Source: Pandoraea terrigena (GTDB lineage Bacteria; Pseudomonadota; Gammaproteobacteria; Burkholderiales; Burkholderiaceae). From it: a stretch of 64,000 bases of DNA. The notes beneath the pieces are model-generated. The model had not been told where the DNA came from and ran no database searches. It saw only the letters and a program-made list of their open reading frames with translations. Location of the stretch: NCBI RefSeq assembly GCF_902459705.1, contig NZ_CABPRU010000016.1:42252-106251 (forward strand). Reading direction: 5' to 3'. Shown piece after piece: positions 20,406 to 29,239 of this stretch; within the stretch, counting starts at the first letter, position 1; every line of letters begins with the position of its first letter. A program made the translations under genes and the position numbers.

Positions 20406-21707
20406 TTACGCCGCGAGGCTGCGGATCATGCCCGCTGCCACCGTGTGGTGCGTGGCTTCGTCGATCAGCACGAACGCGCCCGTGGCCGGGTTCGCGTCGT
20501 ACGTGTCGGCGGCCACCGGCTTCTGCAAGCTCAACTGCACGCGGCCGATGTCGTTCATGGCGAGCGTCGACTTTTCCGTGCCGTGCGAAAGCGTGCTGAC
20601 GTCGAGCACTGTGTCCACGCTGCCGACCTTCACATACACCGTGCTGGTCGCCTGCTTGAGCAGATACTTGCGCTGCGGCGCGAGGGCGTCCTCGTCGAAC
20701 CAGCACACGTCGGCCGCCAGTTTGCGCGACGGCTCCAGCGTCGAGGCCGCCGCAACGAATGTATCGCCGCGCGACACATCCACGTCCTCGGTCAGACGAA
20801 TCGTCACGCACTGCCCGGCGAACGCTTCCTCGAGCAAGCCACGCGGCCCGACGATCTCGGCGACGCTCGCCGTGCGGCCAGCCGGCAGCACACGCAACGT
20901 TTGACCGACGCGCAGCGAGCCCGATTCCACACGTCCCATATAACCGCGGAAGTCGTCGGCATGCGCGCCGTCCTGACGTGCCACCAGTTGCACCGGGAAG
21001 CGCAGCTCGCCGCCCGACTGCGTGACCGGCAGCGATTCGAGCACGTCGAGCAGCGGTTCGTCCTGATACCAGGGCATACGCTCGCTCGCGTACACGATGT
21101 TATCGCCCTTGAGCGCCGAGACCGGCACGAAGCGTACGTCTTCCAGACCCAAGCGCTGCGCCAGGTCGAGATAGGCGGCGCGAATGGCGTCGAATGCCGT
21201 CTCGCTGTAGTCGATCAGGTCCATCTTGTTGATGGCGACGATGACGTGCTGCAGGCCAAGCAGCTTGACGATGGCGCTGTGACGCTTGGTCTGGGCGAGC
21301 AACTCGGTGCGACCGTCGACTTCGGTCACGCGCGTGGCATCGACCAGGATGATCGCGGCGTGTGCCGTCGATGCGCCGGTGACCATGTTGCGCGTGTACT
21401 GCTCGTGGCCCGGCGTGTCGGCGATGATGAACTTGCGACGTGCGGTCGTGAAGTAGCGATAGGCGACATCGATGGTGATGCCCTGCTCGCGCTCGGCTTC
21501 AAGGCCGTCGGTGAGCAGCGAGAAGTCGATGTCTTCGCCGGCGGTACGCTTGTGCTTGGCGCGTGCGATGGCGGAGAGCTGGTCGGTCAGTACCGATTTG
21601 CTGTCATACAGCAGACGGCCGATCAACGTGCTTTTGCCGTCGTCGACGCTGCCTGCCGTAATGAAACGCAGCACGCCGAGGTCTTCCTGATGCGGGGTGA
21701 GGCTCAT
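20406..21707 (-). CDS. cysN: Sulfate adenylyltransferase subunit 1 (GTPase)
   Basis: GTPase subunit that drives formation of adenosine 5'-phosphosulfate with CysD. It is 433 aa, with G1 GSVDDGKS at about 19-26, DTPGH at about 97-101 and NKMD at 160-163. There is no C-terminal CysC (APS kinase) fusion, fitting a pathway that reduces APS directly. The start MSLTPHQEDLGVLRF at 21707 was chosen; an upstream extension is not conserved-looking. Confidence 0.96.
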   Translation of the reverse strand: MSLTPHQEDLGVLRFITAGSVDDGKSTLIGRLLYDSKSVLTDQLSAIARAKHKRTAGEDIDFSLLTDGLEAEREQGITIDVAYRYFTTARRKFIIADTPGHEQYTRNMVTGASTAHAAIILVDATRVTEVDGRTELLAQTKRHSAIVKLLGLQHVIVAINKMDLIDYSETAFDAIRAAYLDLAQRLGLEDVRFVPVSALKGDNIVYASERMPWYQDEPLLDVLESLPVTQSGGELRFPVQLVARQDGAHADDFRGYMGRVESGSLRVGQTLRVLPAGRTASVAEIVGPRGLLEEAFAGQCVTIRLTEDVDVSRGDTFVAAASTLEPSRKLAADVCWFDEDALAPQRKYLLKQATSTVYVKVGSVDTVLDVSTLSHGTEKSTLAMNDIGRVQLSLQKPVAADTYDANPATGAFVLIDEATHHTVAAGMIRSLAA

Positions 21708-21807
21708 GATCTCTTCAACTCGATTGCGTGGCCCCTGGCGCGGCGAATCTGCGCGCCCGGCTGGCCGATGTGTCTGAATTTGGGGCGGATGGTGGCGGTT
21801 CGGCGGC

Positions 21808-22755
21808 TTAGAAATAGCCCTGCTTCTTGCGCTGTTCCATCGCGGCTTCCGATGCCTGATCGTCCATGCGGGTGGCGCCACGCTCGGTGATGTCGGTCAC
21901 GGCCGTCTCGGCAATGATCTCCACCGGGCTTGCGGCTACGCTGGCGACCGGGCACGTGCAACTGATGTCCCCAACGGTACGGAAACGCACCGACGCCAGC
22001 TCGCCCGATTCGCCGTCCTGCTTTGGCGTGAGCGGCGTGACCGGCACGAGCAAACCGTTGCGACGCACGATTTCGCGCTCGTGGGCGTAGTAGATCGACG
22101 GCAGGTCCAGGTTCTCGCGGGCGATGTATTGCCACACGTCCAGCTCGGTCCAGTTCGAGATCGGGAACACGCGCAAATGCTCGCCGTTGTGCAGGCGCGC
22201 ATTGAACAGATGCCACAGTTCCGGACGCTGTGCCTTCGGATCCCACTGGCCGAACTCGTCACGGAAGGAGAAGATGCGCTCTTTTGCACGGGCCTTCTCT
22301 TCGTCACGGCGTGCACCGCCAATCATCGCGTCGTAGCCGTGTTCGGCGATGGTTTCGAGCAGCGTTACAGCCTGCGCCGCGTTGCGCGAATCGCTCTCGC
22401 GACGCAGACGAACCGTGCCGCGCTTGATCGAATCTTCCACGTGACCCACGACCAGCTCGGCGCCGAGCGCCTTGGCGTGACGGTCGCGGAACTCGATCAC
22501 CTCCGGATAGTTGTGGCCGGTGTCGATATGGACGAGCGGGAACGGCAGCACCGTCTTGCGGTTCGGACCAAGGCCGAAGGCCTTGAGCGCCAGGTGCAGC
22601 ACCACGACCGAATCCTTGCCGCCCGAAAACAGCAGCGCCGGGTTGCGGCACTCCGCCACGACCTCGCGCAGGATGTACATCGATTCGGCTTCGAGCCAGT
22701 CCAGATGATCCATACGCGAGCCATTGGCTTGCCCGACTTCGTGCATCGCACCCAT
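21808..22755 (-). CDS. cysD: Sulfate adenylyltransferase subunit 2
   Basis: ATP-pyrophosphatase-type subunit that makes APS from ATP and sulfate. It is 315 aa from the ATG at 22755 (AAGGAAGG upstream), with the PP-loop SGGKDS at about 44-49 and the C-terminal YF ending typical of CysD (KKQGYF). It lies between cysH and cysN on one strand. Confidence 0.97.
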   Translation of the reverse strand: MGAMHEVGQANGSRMDHLDWLEAESMYILREVVAECRNPALLFSGGKDSVVVLHLALKAFGLGPNRKTVLPFPLVHIDTGHNYPEVIEFRDRHAKALGAELVVGHVEDSIKRGTVRLRRESDSRNAAQAVTLLETIAEHGYDAMIGGARRDEEKARAKERIFSFRDEFGQWDPKAQRPELWHLFNARLHNGEHLRVFPISNWTELDVWQYIARENLDLPSIYYAHEREIVRRNGLLVPVTPLTPKQDGESGELASVRFRTVGDISCTCPVASVAASPVEIIAETAVTDITERGATRMDDQASEAAMEQRKKQGYF

Positions 22756-22881
22756 AGTGTTCCCTTCCTTGATGATTCCGAGATTTCCGTGATTCAATTC
22801 GTCACGATGCGCCGCCCTGGGCCGTCACATCGTCATGTGTCTTGTGCGTTTGCCTGATCCGCCGGCGCCGTGCCCGAGGCT

Positions 22882-23673
22882 TCAGCTCGGCTGCACGGAC
22901 ACCGGGATCTGGCTCAGGTTGCTCGCGTGCAACCCGCATTCCTTGCTGTCGCGCGACTCCCACCACCAGCGCCCGGCGCGGCTGTCTTCCCCCGGGCGGA
23001 TGGCGCGCGTGCACGGTTCGCAGCCGATGCTCGGGTAGCCGCGCGCATGCAGTGGGTTGACCGGCACGTCGCGTGCCGTCAGGTAAGCCCATACCTGCGC
23101 TTCGGTCCAGTCGAAGAGCGGGTTGTACTTGGCGATGCCGCGGGCGTCGTCGTGCTCGGCGAACGCCAGTTCCCCGCGCGTGACCGACTGCTCGCGCCGC
23201 TGGCCGGTGAGCCAGGCGCCGGCGTCGGCAAGCGCGCGGCCGAGGGGCTCGACCTTGCGAATCTGGCAGCATGCCTTGCGCAGGTCCACGCTTTCGTAGA
23301 ATGCATTCGCGCCATGCTCGGCCACGTAGGCCTCGACGGCATCGGCCTGCGGCGCGTACTGCGCGACGTCATAGCCATAGCGCGCCTTGATCTGGTCGAT
23401 CATGCCAAGCGTCTCGGCGTGCAAACGCCCGGTATTGAGCGTGAAAACGGTGATCGGCAGTTGCTGGCGCAGAATCACGTGCGTAATGAGCATGTCTTCG
23501 GCCGCCAGGCTGCTGGCAAACTTCACATTGCGATGCGAACCCGCGATGCGTGCGAGGCGCTCGGCCAGCACGGCTTCCATCTCGTCGAGCAGCGCCATAT
23601 CCTGATGCTCGGCATCGGCCGCATTCGATGGTGTGGCGGCTTGCGCGGGTTCCCAGCGGGATTCGTTTCGCAT
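22882..23673 (-). CDS. cysH: APS reductase (Fe-S type CysH)
   Basis: Reduces adenylyl sulfate to sulfite using thioredoxin. It is 263 aa. The four cluster cysteines are present as CC (135-136) and CEPC (218, 221), which marks the assimilatory APS-reducing [4Fe-4S] type rather than the PAPS type. The catalytic ECGLH motif is near 245-249, followed by a 14-residue tail. No APS kinase is seen nearby, consistent with direct APS reduction. Confidence 0.95.
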   Translation of the reverse strand: MRNESRWEPAQAATPSNAADAEHQDMALLDEMEAVLAERLARIAGSHRNVKFASSLAAEDMLITHVILRQQLPITVFTLNTGRLHAETLGMIDQIKARYGYDVAQYAPQADAVEAYVAEHGANAFYESVDLRKACCQIRKVEPLGRALADAGAWLTGQRREQSVTRGELAFAEHDDARGIAKYNPLFDWTEAQVWAYLTARDVPVNPLHARGYPSIGCEPCTRAIRPGEDSRAGRWWWESRDSKECGLHASNLSQIPVSVQPS

Positions 23674-23703
23674 GTCGCGAACTCCTTGTTGTCTGTGGGG
23701 GTG

Positions 23704-24480
23704 TCAGCCGACCAGCTTCACTGCCGCGAGCGTGAGCGTTGCCGCCAGCGCCCCGCGCACCACGCGCTCGGGCAGATGGCGGGTGAGCTTCGCACCGAGC
23801 CAGATCCCCGGCAGGGAGCCGATCAACAGACTGCCGAGCAGTGCCCAGTGCACCGTCTCGAGCCAAATATGACCCAGCGCCGCGATCGCCGTCAGCGGCA
23901 CCGCGTACGCGATATCGGTACCGGCGACTTCGGCCGGTTCCAACTGCGGATAGAGCATCAGGATCAGCGTGGCGCCAACCGCCCCCGCGCCAATCGAGGA
24001 AATCGTCACGAGCACGCCGACCACGGCACCCACCAACACGGTGGCCGCCGCCTGCGTGCGGCCCGTCAACTGCCAGTTCGGATGGGTGCGCAGCGCTGCC
24101 AGCAGCTTTGCGCGGAACAGCAAGGAGAGCACCGTGAGCAGCACCGAGGCGGCAATCGTCAGCTTGATGACATGCAGTGCCGCGTCGTCAATGCCCCCCA
24201 GACGCTTCAGGAAAACGATCGTGACCAGCGCCGCCGGCAAGGCGCCGAGCGTGAGCCGGCGCACGATGTGCCACTTCACATGGCCGTGCGAGCGATGCGC
24301 GACCGTGCCGAAGCTCTTGGTTACCGCCGCAAATGCCAGATCGGTGCCAACCGCGACCGGGGCCGCGTAGCCAAGCACCAGCGTGAGCAGCGGCGTCATC
24401 AGCGAGCCCCCGCCGACGCCGGTCAGACCGACCAGCAGGCCGACGCCAAATCCGGAGAGGGGTTCGAGCCACAGCGACAT
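23704..24480 (-). CDS. TSUP (TauE/SafE) family sulfur-compound permease
   Basis: A 258-aa integral membrane protein with about seven to eight hydrophobic segments and the internal duplication of the TSUP family (LLVGLTGVGGGSLMTPLL and the later VLVTISSIGAGAVGATL). As the first gene of the cys cluster, 30 bases before cysH and divergent from cysB, it may move sulfate or sulfite. The direction of transport is not known. Confidence 0.88.
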   Translation of the reverse strand: MSLWLEPLSGFGVGLLVGLTGVGGGSLMTPLLTLVLGYAAPVAVGTDLAFAAVTKSFGTVAHRSHGHVKWHIVRRLTLGALPAALVTIVFLKRLGGIDDAALHVIKLTIAASVLLTVLSLLFRAKLLAALRTHPNWQLTGRTQAAATVLVGAVVGVLVTISSIGAGAVGATLILMLYPQLEPAEVAGTDIAYAVPLTAIAALGHIWLETVHWALLGSLLIGSLPGIWLGAKLTRHLPERVVRGALAATLTLAAVKLVG

Positions 24481-24612
24481 GTATGACGTTCCTGTTGGTG
24501 CTTAATGCCTGGCGGGAATAACGTTATCGAAACAGTGGCACCCACTGTAATGAAAACCCTATATACTTCAAACGAATTAAAAATTGTTTGTATATTTTCG
24601 AAAGTTATACAA
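24481..24612. promoter_or_regulatory. Divergent TSUP-cys / cysB promoter region
   Basis: An AT-rich gap of 132 bases between divergent genes, strikingly poorer in GC than its surroundings. It contains the perfect decamer palindrome ATAACGTTAT near 24518-24527. CysB-type regulators bind AT-rich sites in such regions, so this is the likely control point of the cys operon. Confidence 0.5.
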
Positions 24613-25554
24613 ATGAACCTGCACCAGTTTCGTTTCGTGCGCGAGGCCGTTCGCCAGAATTTCAACCTGACGGAGGCCGCCAAGGCGCTGTTCACCTCGC
24701 AGCCGGGGGTTTCGAAGGCCATCATCGAGCTGGAAGAAGAGCTTGGCGTGGACATCTTTGCCAGGCATGGCAAGCGCATCCGCAACCTGACGGAGCCCGG
24801 GCGTATCATTTTCGAGTCTGTCGAGCGAATCCTGCTTGAGGTGGAAAGCCTCAAGCGGATCGGCAAGGACTATGCCGCCCAGGACCAGGGCAGCCTGGTG
24901 ATCGCCACGACGCATACGCAGGCGCGATATTCGCTGCCGCATGCGGTGGCCGAGTTCAAGAAGCGGTATCCGAAGGTGCGGCTATCGATTCTTCAGGGCA
25001 ATCCGACGCAGATCGCCGAAATGGTGCTGCACGATCAGGCGGACCTGGCCATCGCGACCGAAGCGATTGCCGGCTATAAGGATCTGGTGTCGCTGCCCTG
25101 CTATCAGTGGCAGCATGTGGCCGTGGTGCCGCCGGACCACCCGCTGCTGCAGCTCCCGTCCGTCGGTATCGAGGATCTGGCGAAGTACCCGCTGATTACC
25201 TATGATCCCCAGTTCGCCGGACGCGCCAAGATCGACCAGGCCTTCGCGCTGCGCCATGTCCAGCCGGACATCGTGCTCGAGGCGATCGATGCCGACGTCA
25301 TCAAGACCTATGTGGAATTGGGGCTTGGCGTGGGGATTCTGGCGGGGGTGGCGTTCGACCCCGAGCGCGACCGCAACCTCCGGGCGCTCCAGGTGGGGCA
25401 CCTGTTCGGCACGAACGTGACGCGCGTCGCCCTTAAGCAGGGCGCCTACTTGCGCGGTTACGTGTTCACGATGGTCGAGCTGCTCTCGCCGATCCTGACC
25501 CGCAAGCTTGTCGAGCAAGCCTTGCGCGGCGAACACGAGAGCTACGAGCTTTGA
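24613..25554 (+). CDS. cysB: CysB-type LysR regulator of sulfur assimilation
   Basis: LysR regulator of 313 aa beginning MNLHQFRFVREAVRQN, typical of CysB/Cbl. The HTH (NLTEAAKALFTSQPGVSKAI) is followed by an effector domain whose TTHTQARY motif (about 100-107) is the CysB sulfate / O-acetylserine pocket signature. It is divergent from the cysH-cysD-cysN cluster, its expected target. Confidence 0.93.
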   Translation: MNLHQFRFVREAVRQNFNLTEAAKALFTSQPGVSKAIIELEEELGVDIFARHGKRIRNLTEPGRIIFESVERILLEVESLKRIGKDYAAQDQGSLVIATTHTQARYSLPHAVAEFKKRYPKVRLSILQGNPTQIAEMVLHDQADLAIATEAIAGYKDLVSLPCYQWQHVAVVPPDHPLLQLPSVGIEDLAKYPLITYDPQFAGRAKIDQAFALRHVQPDIVLEAIDADVIKTYVELGLGVGILAGVAFDPERDRNLRALQVGHLFGTNVTRVALKQGAYLRGYVFTMVELLSPILTRKLVEQALRGEHESYEL

Positions 25555-25692
25555 TGACGTAGCGCGCCGGGGCCCGATCGCCGGGCACACGATACGGCGC
25601 GCATTCCTCTGGCGAACCGGGCACTAATTTTCTTCGCTGGTCTAACGGAAGCGGTGCGGTATGCTTACGCGATTCGACCAAAAGGAGATCCC

Positions 25693-26862
25693 ATGCGCTC
25701 ACCGCTTCGCTGCATCCGCCTGTCGGGCGTGCTGCTTGCCATGACCCTTGCCGGTGTTGTAACGGCGGCTCGCGCCGATATTACCGTCGGCATCGATCTG
25801 TCGTCGACCGGCCCGGCGGCCGCCATCGGTATCGCCAGCAAGAACGCCATGCAGCTTTGGCCCGACCATATCGGTGGGCAGAAAGCGCACTACCTCTTTC
25901 TTGACGACGGCACCGATCCGGGCACGGCCGTGAAGAACGCGCGCAAGTTCATCAGCGAAAACAAGGTCGACGTCATCGTCGGCCCGAACATCACGCCAAG
26001 CGCGCTGGCCATGCTCGATCCGATTTCCGAGGCCGAGACACCGATGATCACCCTGATCGGTTCGGCGGTTGCGGTGGAACCGCAGGATGCCAAGCGCCGG
26101 TGGGCCTTCAAGATGGCCGCGAACGATTCGGCAATGGCCGACGTGATGACGCGCTACATGGCCAACCATGGCATCAAGACAGTGGGCTTTATCGGCTTTG
26201 CCGATGCCTACGGCGAGAGCTGGTGGAAAGAATTCACAAAGTTCGCCGAGCTGCGCAAGCTCAAAGTGGTGGCGCAGGAGCGCTTCAACCGCACGGACAC
26301 GAGCGTCACGGGCCAGATCCTGAAGCTGATGGCGGCCAAGCCTGACGCGATCCTGGTGGCCGGGTCGGGCACCCCTGCCGCGTTGCCGCAGCGCACGTTG
26401 CAGGAGCGTGGGTACGCCGGGAAGATCTACCAGACACACGGCATCGCCACGTACGACTTCGTTCGCGTGGGCGGCAAGGACGTGGAAGGCACGCTGTTCC
26501 CGACGCAGCCGGGCGTCGTCGCCAAGACGTTGCCGGCCGGGCATCCGGCGCGCACGGCGGCGCTCGCGTTCACCAAGAAGTATGAAGCGAAGTACGGCCC
26601 TGACACCGTCACGCAATTCGCTGCCGATGCCTATGGTGTATGGGACCTGCTCAACGACGCCGTGCCGCGCGCGGTGAAGGTGGCGGCACCGGGCACACCG
26701 GCATTCCGCGCGGCGCTGCGCGATGCGCTTGAATCCACGCACAATCTTGCCATTCCGAACGGCATCATGAATCTCAGCCCCAAGGATCACGTGGGGCTGG
26801 ACCAACGCGCCGGGGTGATGGGCCAGATCAAGAACGGCAAGTTCGTCTACGTCTCGAATTGA
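25693..26862 (+). CDS. ABC transporter substrate-binding protein, Leu/Ile/Val type
   Basis: Periplasmic binding protein of 389 aa with a signal peptide ending near ARA-D (about 29) and a type I two-lobe fold (Peripla_BP_6; start ITVGIDLSSTGPAAAIG). AAAGGAG precedes the ATG at 25693. No permease or ATPase genes adjoin it, so it is an orphan receptor or works with a transporter elsewhere. The ligand is unknown. Confidence 0.88.
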   Translation: MRSPLRCIRLSGVLLAMTLAGVVTAARADITVGIDLSSTGPAAAIGIASKNAMQLWPDHIGGQKAHYLFLDDGTDPGTAVKNARKFISENKVDVIVGPNITPSALAMLDPISEAETPMITLIGSAVAVEPQDAKRRWAFKMAANDSAMADVMTRYMANHGIKTVGFIGFADAYGESWWKEFTKFAELRKLKVVAQERFNRTDTSVTGQILKLMAAKPDAILVAGSGTPAALPQRTLQERGYAGKIYQTHGIATYDFVRVGGKDVEGTLFPTQPGVVAKTLPAGHPARTAALAFTKKYEAKYGPDTVTQFAADAYGVWDLLNDAVPRAVKVAAPGTPAFRAALRDALESTHNLAIPNGIMNLSPKDHVGLDQRAGVMGQIKNGKFVYVSN

Positions 26863-26869
26863 TCCCGGC

Positions 26870-27754
26870 ATGACGACATACACCATCGCGTTTATCGGGC
26901 TGGGCGCCATGGGCGGCCAGATGGTTCGTCATTTGATGGCGGCGGGACATCGACTGCACGTATACGCACGCCGGCCGGAGGCTGCGGCCCCTTTCGTCGA
27001 GCAAGGCGCGAAGGGGTTTGCGACCCCCGCGCAGGCGGCCGCGGATGCCGACTTCGTCGTCACCAACGTCACGACCACGCAGGACGTGGAAGCCGTGCTG
27101 CTCGGGGCGGACGGCGTGGTGCATGGGGCGCGTCCGGGCACGGTTTGCGTGGATCACAGCACGATTTCGGCGGAGGCGACGCGGCGCATCGCAGCCCGCC
27201 TGGCGCGTCAGGAGATCACGCTGGTGGATGCGCCCGTGTCCGGCGGGCCGTCGCGCGCGGCCGACGCCTCGCTGTCGATCATGGTTGGCGCGCCGCGCGA
27301 CGTCTTCGACAAGGTCAGGCCGCTGTTGTCGGTGCTCGGCACGACGATCACGCATGTGGGCGATGTGGGCGCGGGCCAGGTGGCGAAGGCGTGCAACCAG
27401 ATCGTGCAGGTGATCAATATCCAGGGCATTGCGGAGGCGATGCTGTTTGCGGCGCGCAACGGCGTGGATCAGGACAAGGTCATCGAGGCGATTTCGAAGG
27501 GGCTGGCCGGTAGTCGAATGCTCGACATGATGGGGCCGAAGATGGCGCATCGCGACTTTTCGGCGGGCATTGAAGCGCGCCTGCACGACAAGGATTTCGC
27601 GATGATCCTGGACGCCGTGGCCGACGCCGGGCTATCGCTGCCGGCACTGTCGCTGGTGAAGGGGCAGTTGACGGCACTGATGGAGCACGGCTGGGGGCAC
27701 GACGACACGTCGTCGCTGCTGCGCGTACTCGAGAGCCAGCAGAAGCTGCATTGA
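26870..27754 (+). CDS. NAD(P)-dependent 3-hydroxyisobutyrate dehydrogenase-family enzyme
   Basis: Beta-hydroxyacid dehydrogenase of 294 aa. It shows the N-terminal Rossmann motif (IGLGAMGGQMVRHL), the family's DAPVSGGPSRA segment (about 121-131) and the catalytic lysine in GQVAKACNQ (K about 170). Close relatives are tartronate-semialdehyde reductase (GarR) and 3-hydroxyisobutyrate dehydrogenase; the substrate cannot be fixed here. It starts 7 bases after the binding-protein gene, so the two are probably co-transcribed. Confidence 0.9.
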   Translation: MTTYTIAFIGLGAMGGQMVRHLMAAGHRLHVYARRPEAAAPFVEQGAKGFATPAQAAADADFVVTNVTTTQDVEAVLLGADGVVHGARPGTVCVDHSTISAEATRRIAARLARQEITLVDAPVSGGPSRAADASLSIMVGAPRDVFDKVRPLLSVLGTTITHVGDVGAGQVAKACNQIVQVINIQGIAEAMLFAARNGVDQDKVIEAISKGLAGSRMLDMMGPKMAHRDFSAGIEARLHDKDFAMILDAVADAGLSLPALSLVKGQLTALMEHGWGHDDTSSLLRVLESQQKLH

Positions 27755-27874
27755 ATACCGACGGGGCGGGCTTGTGGCCGCGAGAAATTTCGGTCATAAT
27801 CTCGCCTTCGTCCGGTGAGCCCTCGGGTTCGTTGAACGAGTCACGCTGCGACACCGTTCGGTGAACGCACACTC

Positions 27875-27959
27875 GCCCAGGTGGTGAAATTGGTAGACGC
27901 AGGGGACTCAAAATCCCCCGCCGCAAGGCGTGCCGGTTCGATTCCGGCCCTGGGCACCA
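27875..27959 (+). tRNA. tRNA-Leu (anticodon CAA)
   Basis: 85-base tRNA with a 7-bp acceptor stem (GCCCAGG/CCTGGGC), anticodon stem GGGGA/TCCCC with loop CTCAAAA (anticodon CAA, decoding UUG), the long variable arm of class II tRNAs, a T-arm with GGTTCGATTCC, and encoded CCA. A CATAAT -10 element lies near 27794. The prophage starts directly after it, so its 3' end is the probable attachment site. Confidence 0.97.
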
Positions 27960-28047
27960 TCGAAATTCAAGCCCCCCGCCGAAGTGCCTACTAACGCACT
28001 TATCCACAGATTGCGGAATATTCCGCAAAACTAAAAATTCCCTGGCA
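27960..28047. other. Host-prophage left junction region (putative att) with palindromes and a DnaA box
   Basis: The short gap between the tRNA-Leu 3' end and the first phage gene. It holds an AAGTGC...GCACTT inverted repeat (27982-27987/27996-28001), a consensus DnaA box TTATCCACA (28000-28008) and a perfect 18-bp palindrome TTGCGGAAT-ATTCCGCAA (28011-28028). The exact att core cannot be defined because the other junction is outside the window. Confidence 0.5.
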
Positions 28048-28839
28048 TCAACCGAATAGCCCCGCGGGCTCCGCATGACGATCCCAACTGTAGATGATCA
28101 CTTCGGTTCGATCCACCGGCTTATCTGCTCCGACCGTGTATTTGATGTCGCACGTGTCAATCTCGAAACCGGCAAATACCCGACGCACATCCGGGTGATC
28201 ATTCAAGCTCACGATCGCTTTCCCACTGATGCGCCGTAAGAGCGCCGCCATCCGCTCGTACTCTGCGAGCGAAAATTCAACGCCGTATCCCTCGGTCTGC
28301 CAATACGGCGGATCGAGATAGAAGAAGGTCTGCTCGCGATCGTACTTCTCTATGCATGCGTGCCAGTCCAGGTTCTCGATATATGCACTCGAGAGGCGCA
28401 GATGCGCGGCTGACAAGTTCTCCTCAAGCCGAAGCAAGTTGAGTCCAGGCGGCGTCGTCGTAGCCGTTCCGAACGTCTGCCCTTCCACCTTCCCGCCGAA
28501 ACAATTCTGCTGCAGGTAGTAGAAGCGAGCTGCGCGCTGAATGTCCGTCAGCACTCGCGGGGGCGTGTCCTGTAACCACTTGAACACCTCGCGACTCGAA
28601 AGCGCCCACTTGAATTGGCGCACGAATTCCTCGAGGTGGTTTTGCACCACGCGATAGAGATTCACCAGCTCCCCGTTGATGTCGTTGATCACTTCGACTT
28701 GAGCGGGGTGCCGCATGAAATAGAGGGCCGCGCCGCCGGCGAACACTTCGACGTACGTCTTATGGGGCGGGAATCGGGGAATGAGATCATCGGCCAGACG
28801 GCGCTTACCGCCAATCCACGGGATGATAGGTTTGGTCAT
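28048..28839 (-). CDS. Phage N6-adenine DNA methyltransferase (Dam/D12 class)
   Basis: A 263-aa D12-class adenine methylase. The SAM motif is near the N-terminus (PIIPWIGGKRRLA), FAGGAALYF follows (about 32-40), and the catalytic DPPY lies near 182-185 (FYLDPPYWQT). The start at 28839 gives the canonical MTKPIIPWIGGK. Phages use such enzymes against host restriction or for packaging control. No cognate nuclease is nearby. It sits at the extreme prophage edge, downstream of a divergent LexA-box region. Confidence 0.92.
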   Translation of the reverse strand: MTKPIIPWIGGKRRLADDLIPRFPPHKTYVEVFAGGAALYFMRHPAQVEVINDINGELVNLYRVVQNHLEEFVRQFKWALSSREVFKWLQDTPPRVLTDIQRAARFYYLQQNCFGGKVEGQTFGTATTTPPGLNLLRLEENLSAAHLRLSSAYIENLDWHACIEKYDREQTFFYLDPPYWQTEGYGVEFSLAEYERMAALLRRISGKAIVSLNDHPDVRRVFAGFEIDTCDIKYTVGADKPVDRTEVIIYSWDRHAEPAGLFG

Positions 28840-28901
28840 GGTGTGAGCGAGAAGTCCTATCAGACAGATTCGCCGGGACCAGCGAATTTCACTCAAAATT
28901 A

Positions 28902-28921
28902 TACTGTGTTTTTATACAGTG
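28902..28921. promoter_or_regulatory. LexA (SOS) box
   Basis: TACTGTGTTTTTATACAGTG matches the SOS-box form CTGT-N8-ACAG with both half-sites intact (28904-28907 and 28916-28919). It lies between the divergent methylase (start 28839) and the small gene at 28968, so LexA could control either or both. Confidence is in the motif match, not in measured binding. Confidence 0.8.
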
Positions 28922-28967
28922 ATTCATGCTAGTTTACCTCCCTCAAACGTACCTGAGAGGGGGCACC

Positions 28968-29225
28968 ATGCGAGACCCACACGCCATTCGTTTCATCGTT
29001 GTCCCGTTCCGCAAAGGGAAAGGCGACGAGCTGCTTCCCGTCGAAGTGCGACCGGCGAGCACGAGCGTCGGCGCCGTGCGTGTCGCGCACTCGATGCGCG
29101 AGCGCCACGCCGGCGTCGCAGCCTACGAGGTTCTGCTGGACCCCGAGACGGGCGCCATGGAATCGGCGAAGGTCCTGTTCGAGCACGGTCGAATCCCCGT
29201 GCTCGACGAGTACGCGGCGGCGTAG
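28968..29225 (+). CDS. Small phage protein of unknown function, SOS-box gene 1
   Basis: An 85-aa soluble protein not recognised from any family. It is rich in charged residues with a predicted beta-alpha pattern (IRFIVVPFRKGKGDELLPVEVRP, then VLLDPETG). It begins 46 bases downstream of a LexA box, with a G-rich ribosome site (GAGAGGGGGC). A second small gene follows after 14 bases, so the two form a probable DNA-damage-inducible unit on the prophage edge. Confidence 0.65.
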   Translation: MRDPHAIRFIVVPFRKGKGDELLPVEVRPASTSVGAVRVAHSMRERHAGVAAYEVLLDPETGAMESAKVLFEHGRIPVLDEYAAA

Positions 29226-29239
29226 CTGAGGGGTGTGGT

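Noticed and set aside
28048..28839. A restriction-modification system based on the adenine methylase.
   Set aside because: No restriction enzyme gene adjoins the methylase; it fits an orphan phage methylase.
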